Shown in pieces: positions 20,644 to 33,921 of a stretch of 64,000 bases of DNA (position 1 is its first letter; each line of letters opens with the position of its first letter). The translations under genes and the position numbers were made by a program. Below the pieces are notes generated by a model. The model worked only from the letters and a program-made list of their open reading frames with translations, did not search any database and was not told the DNA's origin. The DNA lies in contig CM051456.1 of assembly GCA_028274465.1 (NCBI GenBank), positions 63,970,753 through 64,034,752 of the forward strand, read 5' to 3'. The stretch comes from Plantago ovata. Taxonomy: Eukaryota > Streptophyta > Magnoliopsida > Lamiales > Plantaginaceae.

Positions 20644-22728
20644 TGTAAGAAAATATGGTCAGAGTTACCCCTAGGGTACGCAGCGGAATTTCAAAAAAAT
20701 TTCTTAACATACAGGTTAATTGATTATGCATATGTCGTATATATATAAACACGTCAATTAGAAGACTAACCTTACTTCCAAAGCAGCTTCCAAGTCTTCG
20801 TAATATTCCGGTGTATCTTCTCCTTCGTCGAAGTCGAAGATATCTACAATACTCTGTATATCTGCAAGACAATAAGAGTTAGTTTCCAGCTCCTAGAACC
20901 TCAACCTTGGTATCCACGGATGAACAGCCTATCGGAAGAATGCTAGGATATTCTTTGTGTGACCAAGAAGACGGGGCGGCGATTCCTCCGTTGAGGTGGC
21001 GCGCGCGGGTGGCTAAAGAGGAGGGGAGAGCTTTTTATTTTCTCTAAGAAAACTGGGTAGAATAACTGTGAAAGTCTATGTCTGAAACTGTGTGTAAAAA
21101 GCTCTCTAATAGTCCACTATATATAGTAGTCTATAGAAGCCTAAAGCATAAGCAATTAGACTTCGTAAAGGAATAAGAATCTATTATTATCGCACAAGGA
21201 AACCAATATCAAGTCTAGATTCATTCCCAATCAAATCAAAACTCAATCAGGAAAATCTAACTTATCCCTTGGACTTCTAATAGAGGAAGAAGTCGAACTC
21301 CTTCCCCTTATCCATCATGCGCGCGCGCGCCTCCTAGGGACAGTAGGTGGGTCCCAATTTTGGGACCCACTTATAGTTCTAAGGCAATTCAAACTCCAAG
21401 TAGATTTTGCCCAAGTGCATATGTTAATTCTAAATTAACATATCCTTTCTAATCAAACCTCCATTATATTTCCAAAATATAATCTTTAATTGTATTTACA
21501 TAAAATAAAATGAATTAGCCAATTCAATTAATAATTCAAAATCATTAATTGAGCCACCAAATATTATAATTAATTCCAAATCAATTATAATCCATCAATC
21601 ACAATTAATTCCAAATTAATTGCGATTCCATCTTCAAGGATATTCTGATAGACTGAATCACCACATAGTGTGACCCATAGGGCCTCATCGTATTAAGCAA
21701 GTCCTAGACTAGGCAACATGGAATTCCTAGACGGTTCCATTTGCAATATTAATACGTGAGGAAGTTTGAGAGGTTTCTCAAAGCTAACTCTTTCGTTGCG
21801 AAGCCTGTTGCGCTCAACGCTGCGATGGTAACGTCCCTTCATCTGACTTGCTCGAATGTATCTAGGATCGATGAAGTGTCTATCCCAATAATACATCCAC
21901 GGGCGTCTCAGGGAGTTGCTTGGTTAAGATATACTTATGACCATCATAATATATCATTTGCACTGGCCACTGACTTTACCAACACAACTATGCAGACTAT
22001 GAGCAGTGCTCTCCTGTGCTACACTTGAGAGATGAATCCTTCACAGAATCACTTATCACCCCCATTTGTATGTAGCCATAATCTTGGATCGTGTCTTAGG
22101 TCAGCTGCTTATTCAGAGCCGACATCGACGGGTCCACCAAGGATATGGGGCAACAAATGTGATGATAAAGTCCTGTAAGTACAAAGGACGAATGGCATCA
22201 CTTCGACAACTTACCGGTTCCCATAGACACTTCGGTGTAGAGTAGACATCGATGGGAGTGTCCGGTGGGTACTTCCATTGTTCGATAAAACTTCTTCGAA
22301 CAACTATGCGCAGTTATGGGAACGTTTCTCGATTGTCCAACAATCCGTTCCGTGGTCGTGGGATCGGCTCACACTTGCTCCAACAAGTATAACCTCCACG
22401 CATACTAGTCTTGTCTGGTTCATTCAGACCCCCACATCCGAGATGAACCTCGACTAGGGAGAGTTTGGGATAGATGATAACTCACATAGCTCCCACTATC
22501 TGTGTGATCGGTCATCTATCCGAGGGGACATGTTTAATATCAATACAGACAGTAATAAAGATATGACATGCTGCAGCCTGGTGTAATATAAATATGAAAG
22601 CGATACTCAATAGTAAAATGCAACAAACATATATTATATTGCGTTGACCTGTGTAATAGTACATATATGCCCTCTATAAGGGAACCATGCCCTTAGTAAG
22701 GACTGTCTCTAGGACATATACACTATCA
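20644..22728 (-). repeat. D2 3' LTR (left copy)
   Basis: On the minus strand it runs from TGATAGTGTATATG (at 22728) to TATTTTCTTACA (at 20644), 2,085 bases, with the same landmarks as the D1 LTR. Polypurine tract CAAGTGGGAGAT lies at 22729-22740. The 5 bases to its left, GTTTC, belong to the E2 LTR; the matching right-hand duplication is lost. Confidence 0.92.
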
Positions 22729-22742
22729 ATCTCCCACTTGGA

Positions 22743-24855
22743 CTAGAGCCAGTCACCTTTATGCCTAATGCCCAGATTAGCATAATGTCTTAAGTGGACT
22801 TCCACTGATAAGACCTTGGTGAAAGGATCTGCCACGTTGTCCGTGGTAGAGACACGTTCTATACTAACTTCTCCTCTATCTATAATCTCACGTATAACGT
22901 GATATTTTCTAAGTACATGTTTGTTCTTGTTTGTAGATCTAGGCTCCCTAGCTTGAGCGACGGCATCCGTATTGTCACAATAAATCGTTATTGGACTGGG
23001 ACAGGAACAACCCTCAATTCCTTCAAGAACTCTGAAATCCAGACAGCTTCTTTCGATGCTTCTGATGCAGCAATGTACTCGGCTTCTGTGGATGAGTCAG
23101 CAACCGTGGCTTGCTTAGAACTCTTCCAACAGACAGCTCCTCCGTTCAATTTGAATACGTATCCTGTCTGTGACTTAAAGTCATCAGGATCTGATTCAAA
23201 TCCAGCGTCGACATACCCAGACATCTTCAATTCTGGTTCTCCACCAAACACCAAGAACATCTCTTTAGTCCGTCTAAGGTACTTAAGAATGTTCTTCACA
23301 GCAGTCCAGTGAGGTACTCCTGGATTCTGTTAGTGTCGACAAGTGACACTAAGCGCATATGCCACATCGGGCCTTGTGCAATTCATTGCATACATTATAG
23401 ACCCTACTACCGAAGCATAGGGCAAACGACTCATTGCATTTCTTTCTTCATCAGCTTTTTAGGACCATCCTTAACTGATAACACAATCCTATGCCTAGCT
23501 GGGAGAAATCCTCTCTTTGAGTCGTCCATCTTATAACGCTTCAGTATTTTGTCGATGTAGGTGGACTGTGTCATTCCTAACATCCTCTTGGATCTATCTA
23601 TAAAGATCTTGATTCCTAGGATGTAGTTCGCTTCACCCAAGTCCTTCATCGAGAAGGTACTTGATAACCAAACTTTAGTCTCTTCTAGCATAGAGACATT
23701 GTTTCCCATGATCAAAATGTCATCTACATAAATGATCATGAAAACAACTCCTTGTCGCTGTGTCTCGCGTAGACACAGGGATCTTCCTTGCTTCTGATGA
23801 AGTCAAACGATTTGACAGCTTCATCAAAGCGGATATTCCAGCTCCTTGACACTTGCTTTAGCCCATAGATGGATCTCTGTAATTTGCATACAGCAGTTGG
23901 CCTGGTTTTACTAATAAAACCTTCCGGCTGTACCATATAGACCTCTTCCTCAAGGTTGCCATTGAGGAAGGCTGTCTTTACATCCATCTGCCAGATTTCA
24001 TAATCATAGTAGGCAGCTATCGCAAGTAGAATTCGAATGGACTTCAATTTTGCTACCGGTGAAAGGTTTCATCGTAATCGATGCCATACCTTTGCGTGTA
24101 GCCTTTCGCCACAAGCCTAGCTTTGTGCGTTTGTACCTTGCCATCGGCATTTGTCTTTCTTTAAAGACCCATTTGCACCCAATTGGTCTAACCCCTTGGG
24201 GCAAGTCTACCAAGTTCCAAACTTGGTTCTGGTACATTGAATCCATTTCTAATTCCATGGCCTCTTGCCATTTGTCTGAGTCAATATCAATTATTGCCTC
24301 TTTGTAGGTCTCGGGATCTTCCCGATCTGATAAACCGACATCAAGTTCACTGATGTCTTCTATCATAAGGCTTTGCTTCTGAGGCCTCTTAGGATCCTCT
24401 TCGACCTACGGAGCTCGACTTGTTCTGGTGCTTTTCTTTTCTGGGTTCCTTGTTAACACGAACATTATCAGTGGGTACTGATGCAGCTGGTCGTTGGGCA
24501 CGACCCTGTTCCCTTGCGGGAGGCTGCTCTTGTGCAACTTGTTGCACAAGTTGGTGACAACGGGTTCTATTGTGTGTTTCAACTGTTGATCTAATCACAG
24601 GACTCCCACTTGACTATGACATGCCTAGCAAGTGTCATATCATCACCCTTGTCTGCTTCGAAAGCTCCCACTGAACTTGAGTCCAAATCAGAAGATTTAG
24701 AGACCTCATGTTCGCGCGTGTCAAAGTCTTGATTTCTTCAAGTTCTATCATATCATCTAACCTCTCTTCTTCGAGGTATTCAGCTTCTAAAAACTTCACG
24801 TTTCTAGAACTATCACCTTGTGATCTTCAGGCATGATCAGAATTCATAGCATCTC
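22743..24855 (-). pseudogene. D2 Copia RT-RNase H-integrase end (left copy, cut by gap)
   Basis: Degenerate Copia polyprotein reading leftwards. It covers the RNase H end, the RT with YVDDILIMGN, QMDVKTAFLNG and GLKQVSRSWN, and part of the integrase/RT linker, before running into the N gap. Extra single-base errors near 23750-24820 break frames that are intact in the right copy. In contrast, a Trp codon at about 24236 is intact here but is TGA in the right copy (about 30607). Confidence 0.85.
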
Positions 24856-24955
24856 NNNNNNNNNNNNNNNNNNNNNNNNNNNNNNNNNNNNNNNNNNNNN
24901 NNNNNNNNNNNNNNNNNNNNNNNNNNNNNNNNNNNNNNNNNNNNNNNNNNNNNNN
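24856..24955. other. Assembly gap of exactly 100 N
   Basis: A run of exactly 100 unknown bases, the usual placeholder for a scaffold join of unknown size. Confidence 0.98.
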
Positions 24956-25824
24956 CCTTTTAGACGCGAGGCAGAAGTCCCGCTGAGGTCTATTAGGGTC
25001 GTAGGTTATGTTTTTGTTTCTATCTAGAGTTGTACCCTCTAGAGGGAGCTATAAGGGATTAATAGGAGTAGGAGTAACAAGGCGTGCGCACCAACGGACA
25101 TCTAACTTATCTGTTTCTGTCTGTCTTTGTTATCTTATCTGTTTCTGTCACTGCTTTGCTTGCTATAAATGTTTGTTTTTCAAAACCGTTTACTGTTCTG
25201 TTTTTTTAACTTAGAACCTCACTGAGATCCTTTATCTCACACTCTTCTGTTTTCAAAAGTCCTTCCTTGTAGATTCTATTAGAGAAGATCAAGTCTAGGC
25301 CTCCAAAGCGACTGAGTGTTGGGTTTGAGGAACTCGTGGGATTTTATTTATGGAAATAAGAGAGAAAAACTCTTTCATCTTCACTGTCTGTTTATTTAAA
25401 TTTGACTTTGATTTTAGTTACCGTATCTTTGTTCTACTTTAAATTTGTAAGCTTGCGCCAAAACCCGTTTCTCATCATTTATTGAAGACCGTTACCTTTG
25501 AATTTAAAAAATTACCTTATTTTGGAAAGAATTATTTTATTTTAAAAATCGGTACCGTTACAGTTGGTATCAGAGCTTGAGTTCAAACTCAATCTTGCTA
25601 TGATATGATCTTCTGGCCTTTGGGGTTGTGTGTGAGGATCCGAGTCGCTGGATATAGATTGAGTTTTTTTGTTCAGTCACTTTTAAAGTTTGGTCTTTCG
25701 CATTAACTCTGAACCGTCATGTTCGTCTGTTAACTGTCGTACTAATCTGTCTTCCGTCTTCTGAAACTGTCGTGATATTCATTCTCTTTAACTTCTACCA
25801 AGTTCACAAGCTTACCATTGTTAT

Positions 25825-27033
25825 TGTTGGTCCCTTTAAACAACAAGAAAAGACTAGAGGGGGGGTGAATAGTCTTCTCAAACTTTCGTCGTTTAAAAAC
25901 TCTCTCAACAAGGGCTTATTACTTTTCAGTAATTGGTTTGCTGATAGTTAACTTTCTCATCAAGTACTAGTTACTTTTCAGTAACGAGTTTTACTGATAC
26001 TTAAATTCAGAGAGCGGAAGTCTTTGTACAATAAGTGCTTTGACAATAAGTGATAGTTTCAGCAAGTGAACAGAGTGACAGTGTACAGATAGATATGCTT
26101 TGCTGAAAACTAAATGCAGTAAGGTAAATCACACAAACACTTTTATAGTGGTACCTGAGAGTGGCGTAATCTGTGAACTAATCCACTTTGTCCTTTCTAG
26201 GACTGAATCCACTAAGATAAGTTTGAGGTTCCTTACAACACCTATCGAGAGCGATTCTACAGAAACCAAAGCACACTTGCTTCGTTTCCAACCTAACTAG
26301 AGAATGAAACCTTGTTCTCCACCAAACTTGGAACTTATAATCAGCAACACTATGCTGATTAAGTTCCCCCTGAATTTCACTCCTGAGAAGGGTGTTTATC
26401 AGTTAGAGAAGTTTGGGATGAGATAACTTGATTATAATTTATTCAGCTACAACAAGTAATCTAAGAAACAAAACTTGAATACTTTGCAGTAAACAAGTTT
26501 GATTGTTTCTGGTGTCAAGACTTGTTCTTGTTCGAAAGAAAGAACACTTAACTAATTTCTTAGCCGTGAATGTTCTACTTCTTCACAAGTAGCTTTTTCA
26601 AGCTTTAAGTCTTGGAACGGATCAATGGCAGTGAAGAGTATAGAAGGGTTTGAGTGTTTAAGCACAAGTGAGAGTTTGATCACGTTGTTGACACACTTCA
26701 ACTCTTTGCCGGATGACCTCTATTTATAGTGAATCAAGGGAACCGTTTGAATGTCGAATTCTAAGGCTTTGTTCCTTAAGATGTCACTATCTTGCTTTTG
26801 TACTTTCAGCAGCGTCCTTTATTTGTCTTCTAGTCTTCATGTTCTTCGCATGCTTACTTTGCATTTAATGTTCATTTGAATGAAATTCAAATATGAACGT
26901 TGGAGCGCAAATGCAAGTACTTTCAGCAAGGAGGTCACATATGTATTTCAGCAAGTGGTTAGTCTTAGTTTCAGCAAGCACAACCTACTCTGTCATTTAG
27001 ATTTTCACTTATGCAAGTTGTTGCTGAAGTTTC
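25825..27033 (-). repeat. Sirevirus E2 3' LTR fragment (right copy)
   Basis: Same as 19433-20643 apart from single-base indels in short homopolymers. It is likely the same locus assembled twice. Confidence 0.88.
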
Positions 27034-29117
27034 TGTAAGAAAATATGGTCAGAGTTACCCCTAGGGTACGCAGCGGAATTTCAAAAAAATTTCTTAACAT
27101 ACAGGTTAATTGATTATGCATATGTCGTATATATATAAACACGTCAATTAGAAGACTAACCTTACTTCCAAAGCAGCTTCCAAGTCTTCGTAATATTCCG
27201 GTGTATCTTCTCCTTCGTCGAAGTCGAAGATATCTACAATACTCTGTATATCTGCAAGACAATAAGAGTTAGTTTCCAGCTCCTAGAACCTCAACCTTGG
27301 TATCCACGGATGAACAGCCTATCGGAAGAATGCTAGGATATTCTTTGTGTGACCAAGAAGACGGGGCGGCGATTCCTCCGTTGAGGTGGCGCGCGCGGGT
27401 GGCTAAAGAGGAGGGGAGAGCTTTTATTTTCTCTAAGAAAACTGGGTAGAATAACTGTGAAAGTCTATGTCTGAAACTGTGTGTAAAAAGCTCTCTAATA
27501 GTCCACTATATATAGTAGTCTATAGAAGCCTAAAGCATAAGCAATTAGACTTCGTAAAGGAATAAGAATCTATTATTATCGCACAAGGAAACCAATATCA
27601 AGTCTAGATTCATTCCCAATCAAATCAAAACTCAATCAGGAAAATCTAACTTATCCCTTGGACTTCTAATAGAGGAAGAAGTCGAACTCCTTCCCCTTAT
27701 CCATCATGCGCGCGCGCGCCTCCTAGGGACAGTAGGTGGGTCCCAATTTTGGGACCCACTTATAGTTCTAAGGCAATTCAAACTCCAAGTAGATTTTGCC
27801 CAAGTGCATATGTTAATTCTAAATTAACATATCCTTTCTAATCAAACCTCCATTATATTTCCAAAATATAATCTTTAATTGTATTTACATAAAATAAAAT
27901 GAATTAGCCAATTCAATTAATAATTCAAAATCATTAATTGAGCCACCAAATATTATAATTAATTCCAAATCAATTATAATCCATCAATCACAATTAATTC
28001 CAAATTAATTGCGATTCCATCTTCAAGGATATTCTGATAGACTGAATCACCACATAGTGTGACCCATAGGGCCTCATCGTATTAAGCAAGTCCTAGACTA
28101 GGCAACATGGAATTCCTAGACGGTTCCATTTGCAATATTAATACGTGAGGAAGTTTGAGAGGTTTCTCAAAGCTAACTCTTTCGTTGCGAAGCCTGTTGC
28201 GCTCAACGCTGCGATGGTAACGTCCCTTCATCTGACTTGCTCGAATGTATCTAGGATCGATGAAGTGTCTATCCCAATAATACATCCACGGGCGTCTCAG
28301 GGAGTTGCTTGGTTAAGATATACTTATGACCATCATAATATATCATTTGCACTGGCCACTGACTTTACCAACACAACTATGCAGACTATGAGCAGTGCTC
28401 TCCTGTGCTACACTTGAGAGATGAATCCTTCACAGAATCACTTATCACCCCCATTTGTATGTAGCCATAATCTTGGATCGTGTCTTAGGTCAGCTGCTTA
28501 TTCAGAGCCGACATCGACGGGTCCACCAAGGATATGGGGCAACAAATGTGATGATAAAGTCCTGTAAGTACAAAGGACGAATGGCATCACTTCGACAACT
28601 TACCGGTTCCCATAGACACTTCGGTGTAGAGTAGACATCGATGGGAGTGTCCGGTGGGTACTTCCATTGTTCGATAAAACTTCTTCGAACAACTATGCGC
28701 AGTTATGGGAACGTTTCTCGATTGTCCAACAATCCGTTCCGTGGTCGTGGGATCGGCTCACACTTGCTCCAACAAGTATAACCTCCACGCATACTAGTCT
28801 TGTCTGGTTCATTCAGACCCCCACATCCGAGATGAACCTCGACTAGGGAGAGTTTGGGATAGATGATAACTCACATAGCTCCCACTATCTGTGTGATCGG
28901 TCATCTATCCGAGGGGACATGTTTAATATCAATACAGACAGTAATAAAGATATGACATGCTGCAGCCTGGTGTAATATAAATATGAAAGCGATACTCAAT
29001 AGTAAAATGCAACAAACATATATTATATTGCGTTGACCTGTGTAATAGTACATATATGCCCTCTATAAGGGAACCATGCCCTTAGTAAGGACTGTCTCTA
29101 GGACATATACACTATCA
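27034..29117 (-). repeat. D2 3' LTR (right copy)
   Basis: Same as 20644-22728 apart from small indels. Minus-strand LTR with TG...CA ends, bordered by the polypurine tract at 29118-29130. Confidence 0.92.
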
Positions 29118-29131
29118 ATCTCCCACTTGGA

Positions 29132-29819
29132 CTAGAGCCAGTCACCTTTATGCCTAATGCCCAGATTAGCATAATGTCTTAAGTGGACTTCCACTGATAA
29201 GACCTTGGTGAAAGGATCTGCCACGTTGTCCGTGGTAGAGACACGTTCTATACTAACTTCTCCTCTATCTATAATCTCACGTATAACGTGATATTTTCTA
29301 AGTACATGTTTGTTCTTGTTTGTAGATCTAGGCTCCCTAGCTTGAGCGACGGCATCCGTATTGTCACAATAAATCGTTATTGGACTGGGACAGGAACAAC
29401 CCTCAATTCCTTCAAGAACTCTGAAATCCAGACAGCTTCTTTCGATGCTTCTGATGCAGCAATGTACTCGGCTTCTGTGGATGAGTCAGCAACCGTGGCT
29501 TGCTTAGAACTCTTCCAACAGACAGCTCCTCCGTTCAATTTGAATACGTATCCTGTCTGTGACTTAAAGTCATCAGGATCTGATTCAAATCCAGCGTCGA
29601 CATACCCAGACATCTTCAATTCTGGTTCTCCACCAAACACCAAGAACATCTCTTTAGTCCGTCTAAGGTACTTAAGAATGTTCTTCACAGCAGTCCAGTG
29701 AGGTACTCCTGGATTCTGTTAGTGTCGACAAGTGACACTAAGCGCATATGCCACATCGGGCCTTGTGCAATTCATTGCATACATTATAGACCCTACTACC
29801 GAAGCATAGGGCAAACGAC
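29132..29819 (-). pseudogene. D2 RNase H domain
   Basis: Copia RNase H: GYVDAGFESDPDDFKS, then CWKSSKQATVADSSTEAEYI, ending in a stop at 29132-29134. A TAA replaces a Gln codon just upstream of the VKNILKYLRR segment, at about 29720. The junction with RT at about 29822 has lost one base (ATGCAATGAG), as in D1. Inactive. Confidence 0.88.
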
Positions 29820-30759
29820 TCATTGCATTTCTTTCTTCATCAGCTTTTTAGGACCATCCTTAACTGATAACACAATCCTATGCCTAGCTGGGAGAAATCC
29901 TCTCTTTGAGTCGTCCATCTTATAACGCTTCAGTATTTTGTCGATGTAGGTGGACTGTGTCATTCCTAACATCCTCTTGGATCTATCTATAAAGATCTTG
30001 ATTCCTAGGATGTAGTTCGCTTCACCCAAGTCCTTCATCGAGAAGGTACTTGATAACCAAACTTTAGTCTCTTCTAGCATAGAGACATTGTTTCCCATGA
30101 TCAAAATGTCATCTACATAAATGATCATGAAAACAACTCCTTTGTCGCTGTGTCTCGCGTAGACACAGGGATCTTCCTTGCTTCTGATGAAGTCAAACGA
30201 TTTGACAGCTTCATCAAAGCGGATATTCCAGCTCCTTGACACTTGCTTTAGCCCATAGATGGATCTCTGTAATTTGCATACATCAGTTGGCCTGGTTTTA
30301 TTAATAAAACCTTCCGGCTGTACCATATAGACCTCTTCCTCAAGGTTGCCATTGAGGAAGGCTGTCTTTACATCCATCTGCCAGATTTCATAATCATAGT
30401 AGGCAGCTATCGCAAGTAGAATTCGAATGGACTTCAATTTTGCTACCGGTGAAAAGGTTTCATCGTAATCGATGCCATACCTTTGCATGTAGCCTTTCGC
30501 CACAAGCCTAGCTTTGTGCGTTTGTACCTTGCCATCGGCATTTGTCTTTCTTTTAAAGACCCATTTGCACCCAATTGGTCTAACCCCTTGGGGCAAGTCT
30601 AGCAAGTTTCAAACTTGGTTCTGGTACATTGAATCCATTTCTAATTCCATGGCCTCTTGCCATTTGTCTGAGTCAATATCAATTATTGCCTCTTTGTAGG
30701 TCTCGGGATCTTCCCGATCTGATAAACCGACATCAAGTTCACTGATGTCTTCTATCATA
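29820..30759 (-). pseudogene. D2 reverse transcriptase
   Basis: Copia RT (RVT_2 type) with [32 protein letters not shown], the catalytic YVDDILIMGN and LGIKIFIDRSK. A 261-residue frame from about 30602 is open, but a TGA replaces a Trp codon at about 30607 and cuts it from the upstream linker ([15 protein letters not shown]). Catalytic residues are kept. Confidence 0.9.
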
Positions 30760-32051
30760 AGGCTTTGCTTCTGAGGCCCTCTTAGGATCCTCTTCGACCT
30801 ACGGAGCTCGACTTGTTCTGGTGCTTTTCTTTTCTGGCTTCGTGTAACACGAACATTATCAGTGGGTACTGATGCAGCTGGTCGTTGGGCACGACCCTGG
30901 TCCCTTGCGGGAGGCTGCTCTTGTGCAACTTGTTGCACAAGTTGGTTGACAACGGGTTCTATTGGTGTGGTTTCAACTGTTGATCTAATCACAGGACTCC
31001 CACTGACTATGACATGCCTAGCAAGTGTCATATCATCACCCGTGTCTGCTTCGAAAGCTCCCACTGAACTTGAGTCCAAATCAGAAGATTTAGAGACCTC
31101 ATGTTCGCGCGTGTCAAAGTCTTGAATTTCTTCAAGTTCTATCATATCATCTAACCTCTCTTCTTCGAGGTATTCAGCTTCTAAAAACTTCACGTTTCTA
31201 GACACGATCACCTTGTGATCTTCAGCATGATAGAATTCATAGCCTCTCGTCTGACGAGGATAGCCTATGAAATATACTTTGACACCCTTGGCATCTAACT
31301 TATCAGTGAGCATCAGCTTGACTATCGCAGGACAGCCCCAAGGTCTAAGATAGCCTAGTGAAGGCTTCTTTCCCTTCCATAACTCATAAGGAGTTTTCTC
31401 CACTGATTTAGATGGTACACGGTTTAGAATGTAGACTGCAGTTTGTAGTGCATATCCCCACAGATACTTTGGAAGAGTCGAGAATCCAATCATTGATCTT
31501 ACCATGTCTAACAGGGTTCGATTCCTCCTCTCAGACACACCATTTAACTGTGGTGTTCCAGGAGGAGTCCATTGCGATTGAATTCCATTTTCCTTCAACT
31601 AATTGATAAATTCTTCGCTAAGGTATTCACCTCCTCGATCTGATCGAAGAGTGACTATTCTTAGGTTCAATTCATTCTCGACCTCATTCCTAAACTCCTT
31701 GAATTTCCCAAAGGTCTCGGATTTATTCTTCATAAGATAAATATATCCATACCTTGAGAAATCGTCAGTAAAGGTAACGAAGTAAGGATAACCCCCACGC
31801 GCATGGACTTTAAACGGTCCACATACATCGGTATGTATGAGCTCTAAGCAGCGAGTGACACGAACACCTTGTCCAACAAAAGGTTTGTTCTTCATCTTAC
31901 CCTTAACACAAGATTCACATGTACCATATGATTCAAAATCAAATGGTTCTAAGTAGTCCAACTTCCTTAGTCTTTGAATCCGTGTTTCATTGATATGGCC
32001 TAGCCGACAATGCCATAGATAAGATGGATTATTCTTCTTACTTGAAGACGG
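30760..32051 (-). pseudogene. D2 integrase
   Basis: The N-terminal zinc part is readable near 31930-32020 (WH..LGH with CESC). The catalytic core has all three acids: HTDVCGPF, LRSDRGGEY and SERRNRTL. The linker region after it includes [22 protein letters not shown] at about 31599 interrupts the core and frameshifts break the zinc region. Confidence 0.88.
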
Positions 32052-32480
32052 TTATTTGTTATGTATTTGAAATAAAGGTAGACTACTTTGCAAAATATAT
32101 AAACAATTCACCAAGCGAGCTTTTCCATAATACTGATCATTTAATGAAAAATAACAAGTATTATTCGCAAATCGAAAGGAAAAACCCATATTGTCTAACA
32201 ATGGAATGGAAATAATATTTCTGACAATGGATGGAACAAAATAAACATTATCAAGTTCTAAACAATGTCTCGAAGGTAAATCTATCTTGCTGCGTCCAAC
32301 GCGTTTGGCTTCAACTGGATTGCCGTTCCCAACATGCAAGTCGATTTCACCTAGCTTGACTAGCCTGTGATCAATTAGCCCCTGCACATTATTACAAATG
32401 TGTGAGCCACATGATGTATCTAATACCCAACCATTGGAGTCAAAAGTAGTCATGTTCATTTCAATAACAAACATACCTGA
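32052..32480 (-). pseudogene. D2 aspartic protease, active site altered
   Basis: Copia protease reading WVLDTSCGSHICNN, then LHVGNGNPVEA and VYFVPSIVRNIISIPLL. The expected active-site triplet is DTG or DSG; here the glycine is serine (DTS). The frame runs on from gag without a stop, as expected for a Copia polyprotein. Confidence 0.85.
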
Positions 32481-33350
32481 GCCAGAAGCTGATGACTTCT
32501 TAGCTTGATCTGCCCTAAGCTTAGGGCAATGTTTCTTCCAATGTCCTTTCTGCTTACAGAAAAGACATTCATCTGTGCGTACCGTTCCGCTTCTATTGAA
32601 CTTCTTTTTCTGGTTCGGACGCTTAGGCTTATCACTCCAAGTGTTAGCCTTGGCTCCCGAATTTCCCTTACCCTTAGCACCTTTGCTTTTCGGGTTTGGG
32701 TTAGACGGTTGCCCAACAAGCATGATCGAATTTTCCTTCTTAGGAAGAGTTTGACCATATGTCTTCATCAGATTATGAAGTTCAGGCAGTGTTACGTCGT
32801 TCGCATTCATCGTGTAATTAATGATGAACTGCAAATACGAACTCGGCAATGATTGAAGGACAACGATCACCATGATCTTGTTCTCTAGCTTAACGCCGGC
32901 ATCGGCAAGCTTTTCAAAGAGACCAATCATTTTGAGAACATGCTCAGACATGTTCCCTCCTTCACTAAGCTTGCATCTGTGTATGTCTTTGATCAAATCA
33001 AATTCAACACTTCTAGCTGTCGTCTTAAAAAGAGCGACTCAAGATGCTTTAACATCTGATACGGCAACATGCTTTCATGTTGCCTCTGCAGCTCATTGCT
33101 CAATGCCGCCAGCATAATACACTGCGCGGATCTAGCATCCTCAAGATGCTTATCAGACCTTGCCTTGTTGGCTTATTTCCAAGCAGCAACCTGATCGACA
33201 GTCTAATTTTCGGGGAACACGGGAATGAGCTCGTCCAAGACGTACTCAATCTTTTCGTACCTCAGCACCAAACGTATATTCATGATCCAATCTAGGAAGT
33301 CCGGTTAAAATTTGCTTCTCCAAGACAGCACGGAGCGAGATACTCGCCAT
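32481..33350 (-). pseudogene. D2 gag (UBN2-type) with zinc knuckle
   Basis: The start is ATG at 33350 (MASISLRAVLEKQ), the usual opening of Copia Gag. Two or more frameshifts and a stop lie between about 33270 and 33020, after which a clean frame starts at about 32996. It holds the Gag core (LQSLPSSYLQFIINYTMNAND; LPELHNLMKTYGQTL), a lysine-rich stretch and a CX2CX4HX4C knuckle (CLFCKQKGHWKKHC) at about 32530-32575. It leads directly into the protease. Confidence 0.85.
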
Positions 33351-33921
33351 ATCTAATATCCTAAGGAGAAATAATATAGAACGAAAATAATAAATCAACT
33401 ATTGAAATATTATTTCTAAATACACAGTCAACATAACTAAACAGCAAGGTCCTTTAGCTGTTTAGATCCCACTATTGTCACATATGCTTGCCCCCACAAC
33501 AAACATACGGGTAATGTCCAACAAGTTACAGTAGTGGCCAAGATCCAAATCCATACTATGCTATACTCCAACGGGGGCTGGTCGCATAGCATAATATGAC
33601 CGGTAGGACTAGTAAGACTATCCAATTGCGTCACGCAACTCTTGGTTGTTAAATCTAATTTAACCCGATGCCCTACATATTGTACCTATCGAGGTCGCTA
33701 GATACAATATGCAGTAAGTCATAACCATAGGCTTACTCTAATCTGACGATTACAGCGAGTCTGTAAGACGAGGTCGCCAATACAAGAAAACGCAATGAAA
33801 GTTCAGAATTGAAGCACCCTATGGAAAGCATCTCAGAAATACATACATATATATATATTTCTGTACTTATATTGGTTGGGGCTTGTAGCTTGAGTGTTGT
33901 TATCAGTCATCTACAAACAAA

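Larger units (their letters stand above)
18565..24855. repeat. Left copy of a 6.29-kb near-identical duplication (contig end)
   Basis: This stretch is repeated at 24956-31248. The middle ~5 kb is almost identical. Differences cluster in the last ~1.1 kb here, next to the gap, and in the first ~450 bases of the other copy. The pattern fits two contig ends that overlap but were not merged. Confidence 0.85.
24956..31248. repeat. Right copy of the 6.29-kb near-identical duplication
   Basis: Matches 18565-24855 (6,293 versus 6,291 bases). It contains the end of B's LTR (24956-25562), B's primer site (25565-25576), B's leader to 25824, the E2 LTR (25825-27033), the D2 3' LTR (27034-29117) and part of D2 pol. 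After 31248 it continues into D2 sequence that the left copy lacks. Confidence 0.9.

Noticed and set aside
18565-31248. A true biological tandem duplication of 6.3 kb
   Set aside because: Both copies end at a 100-N gap and differences crowd at the contig ends. Possible, but the overlap explanation fits better.
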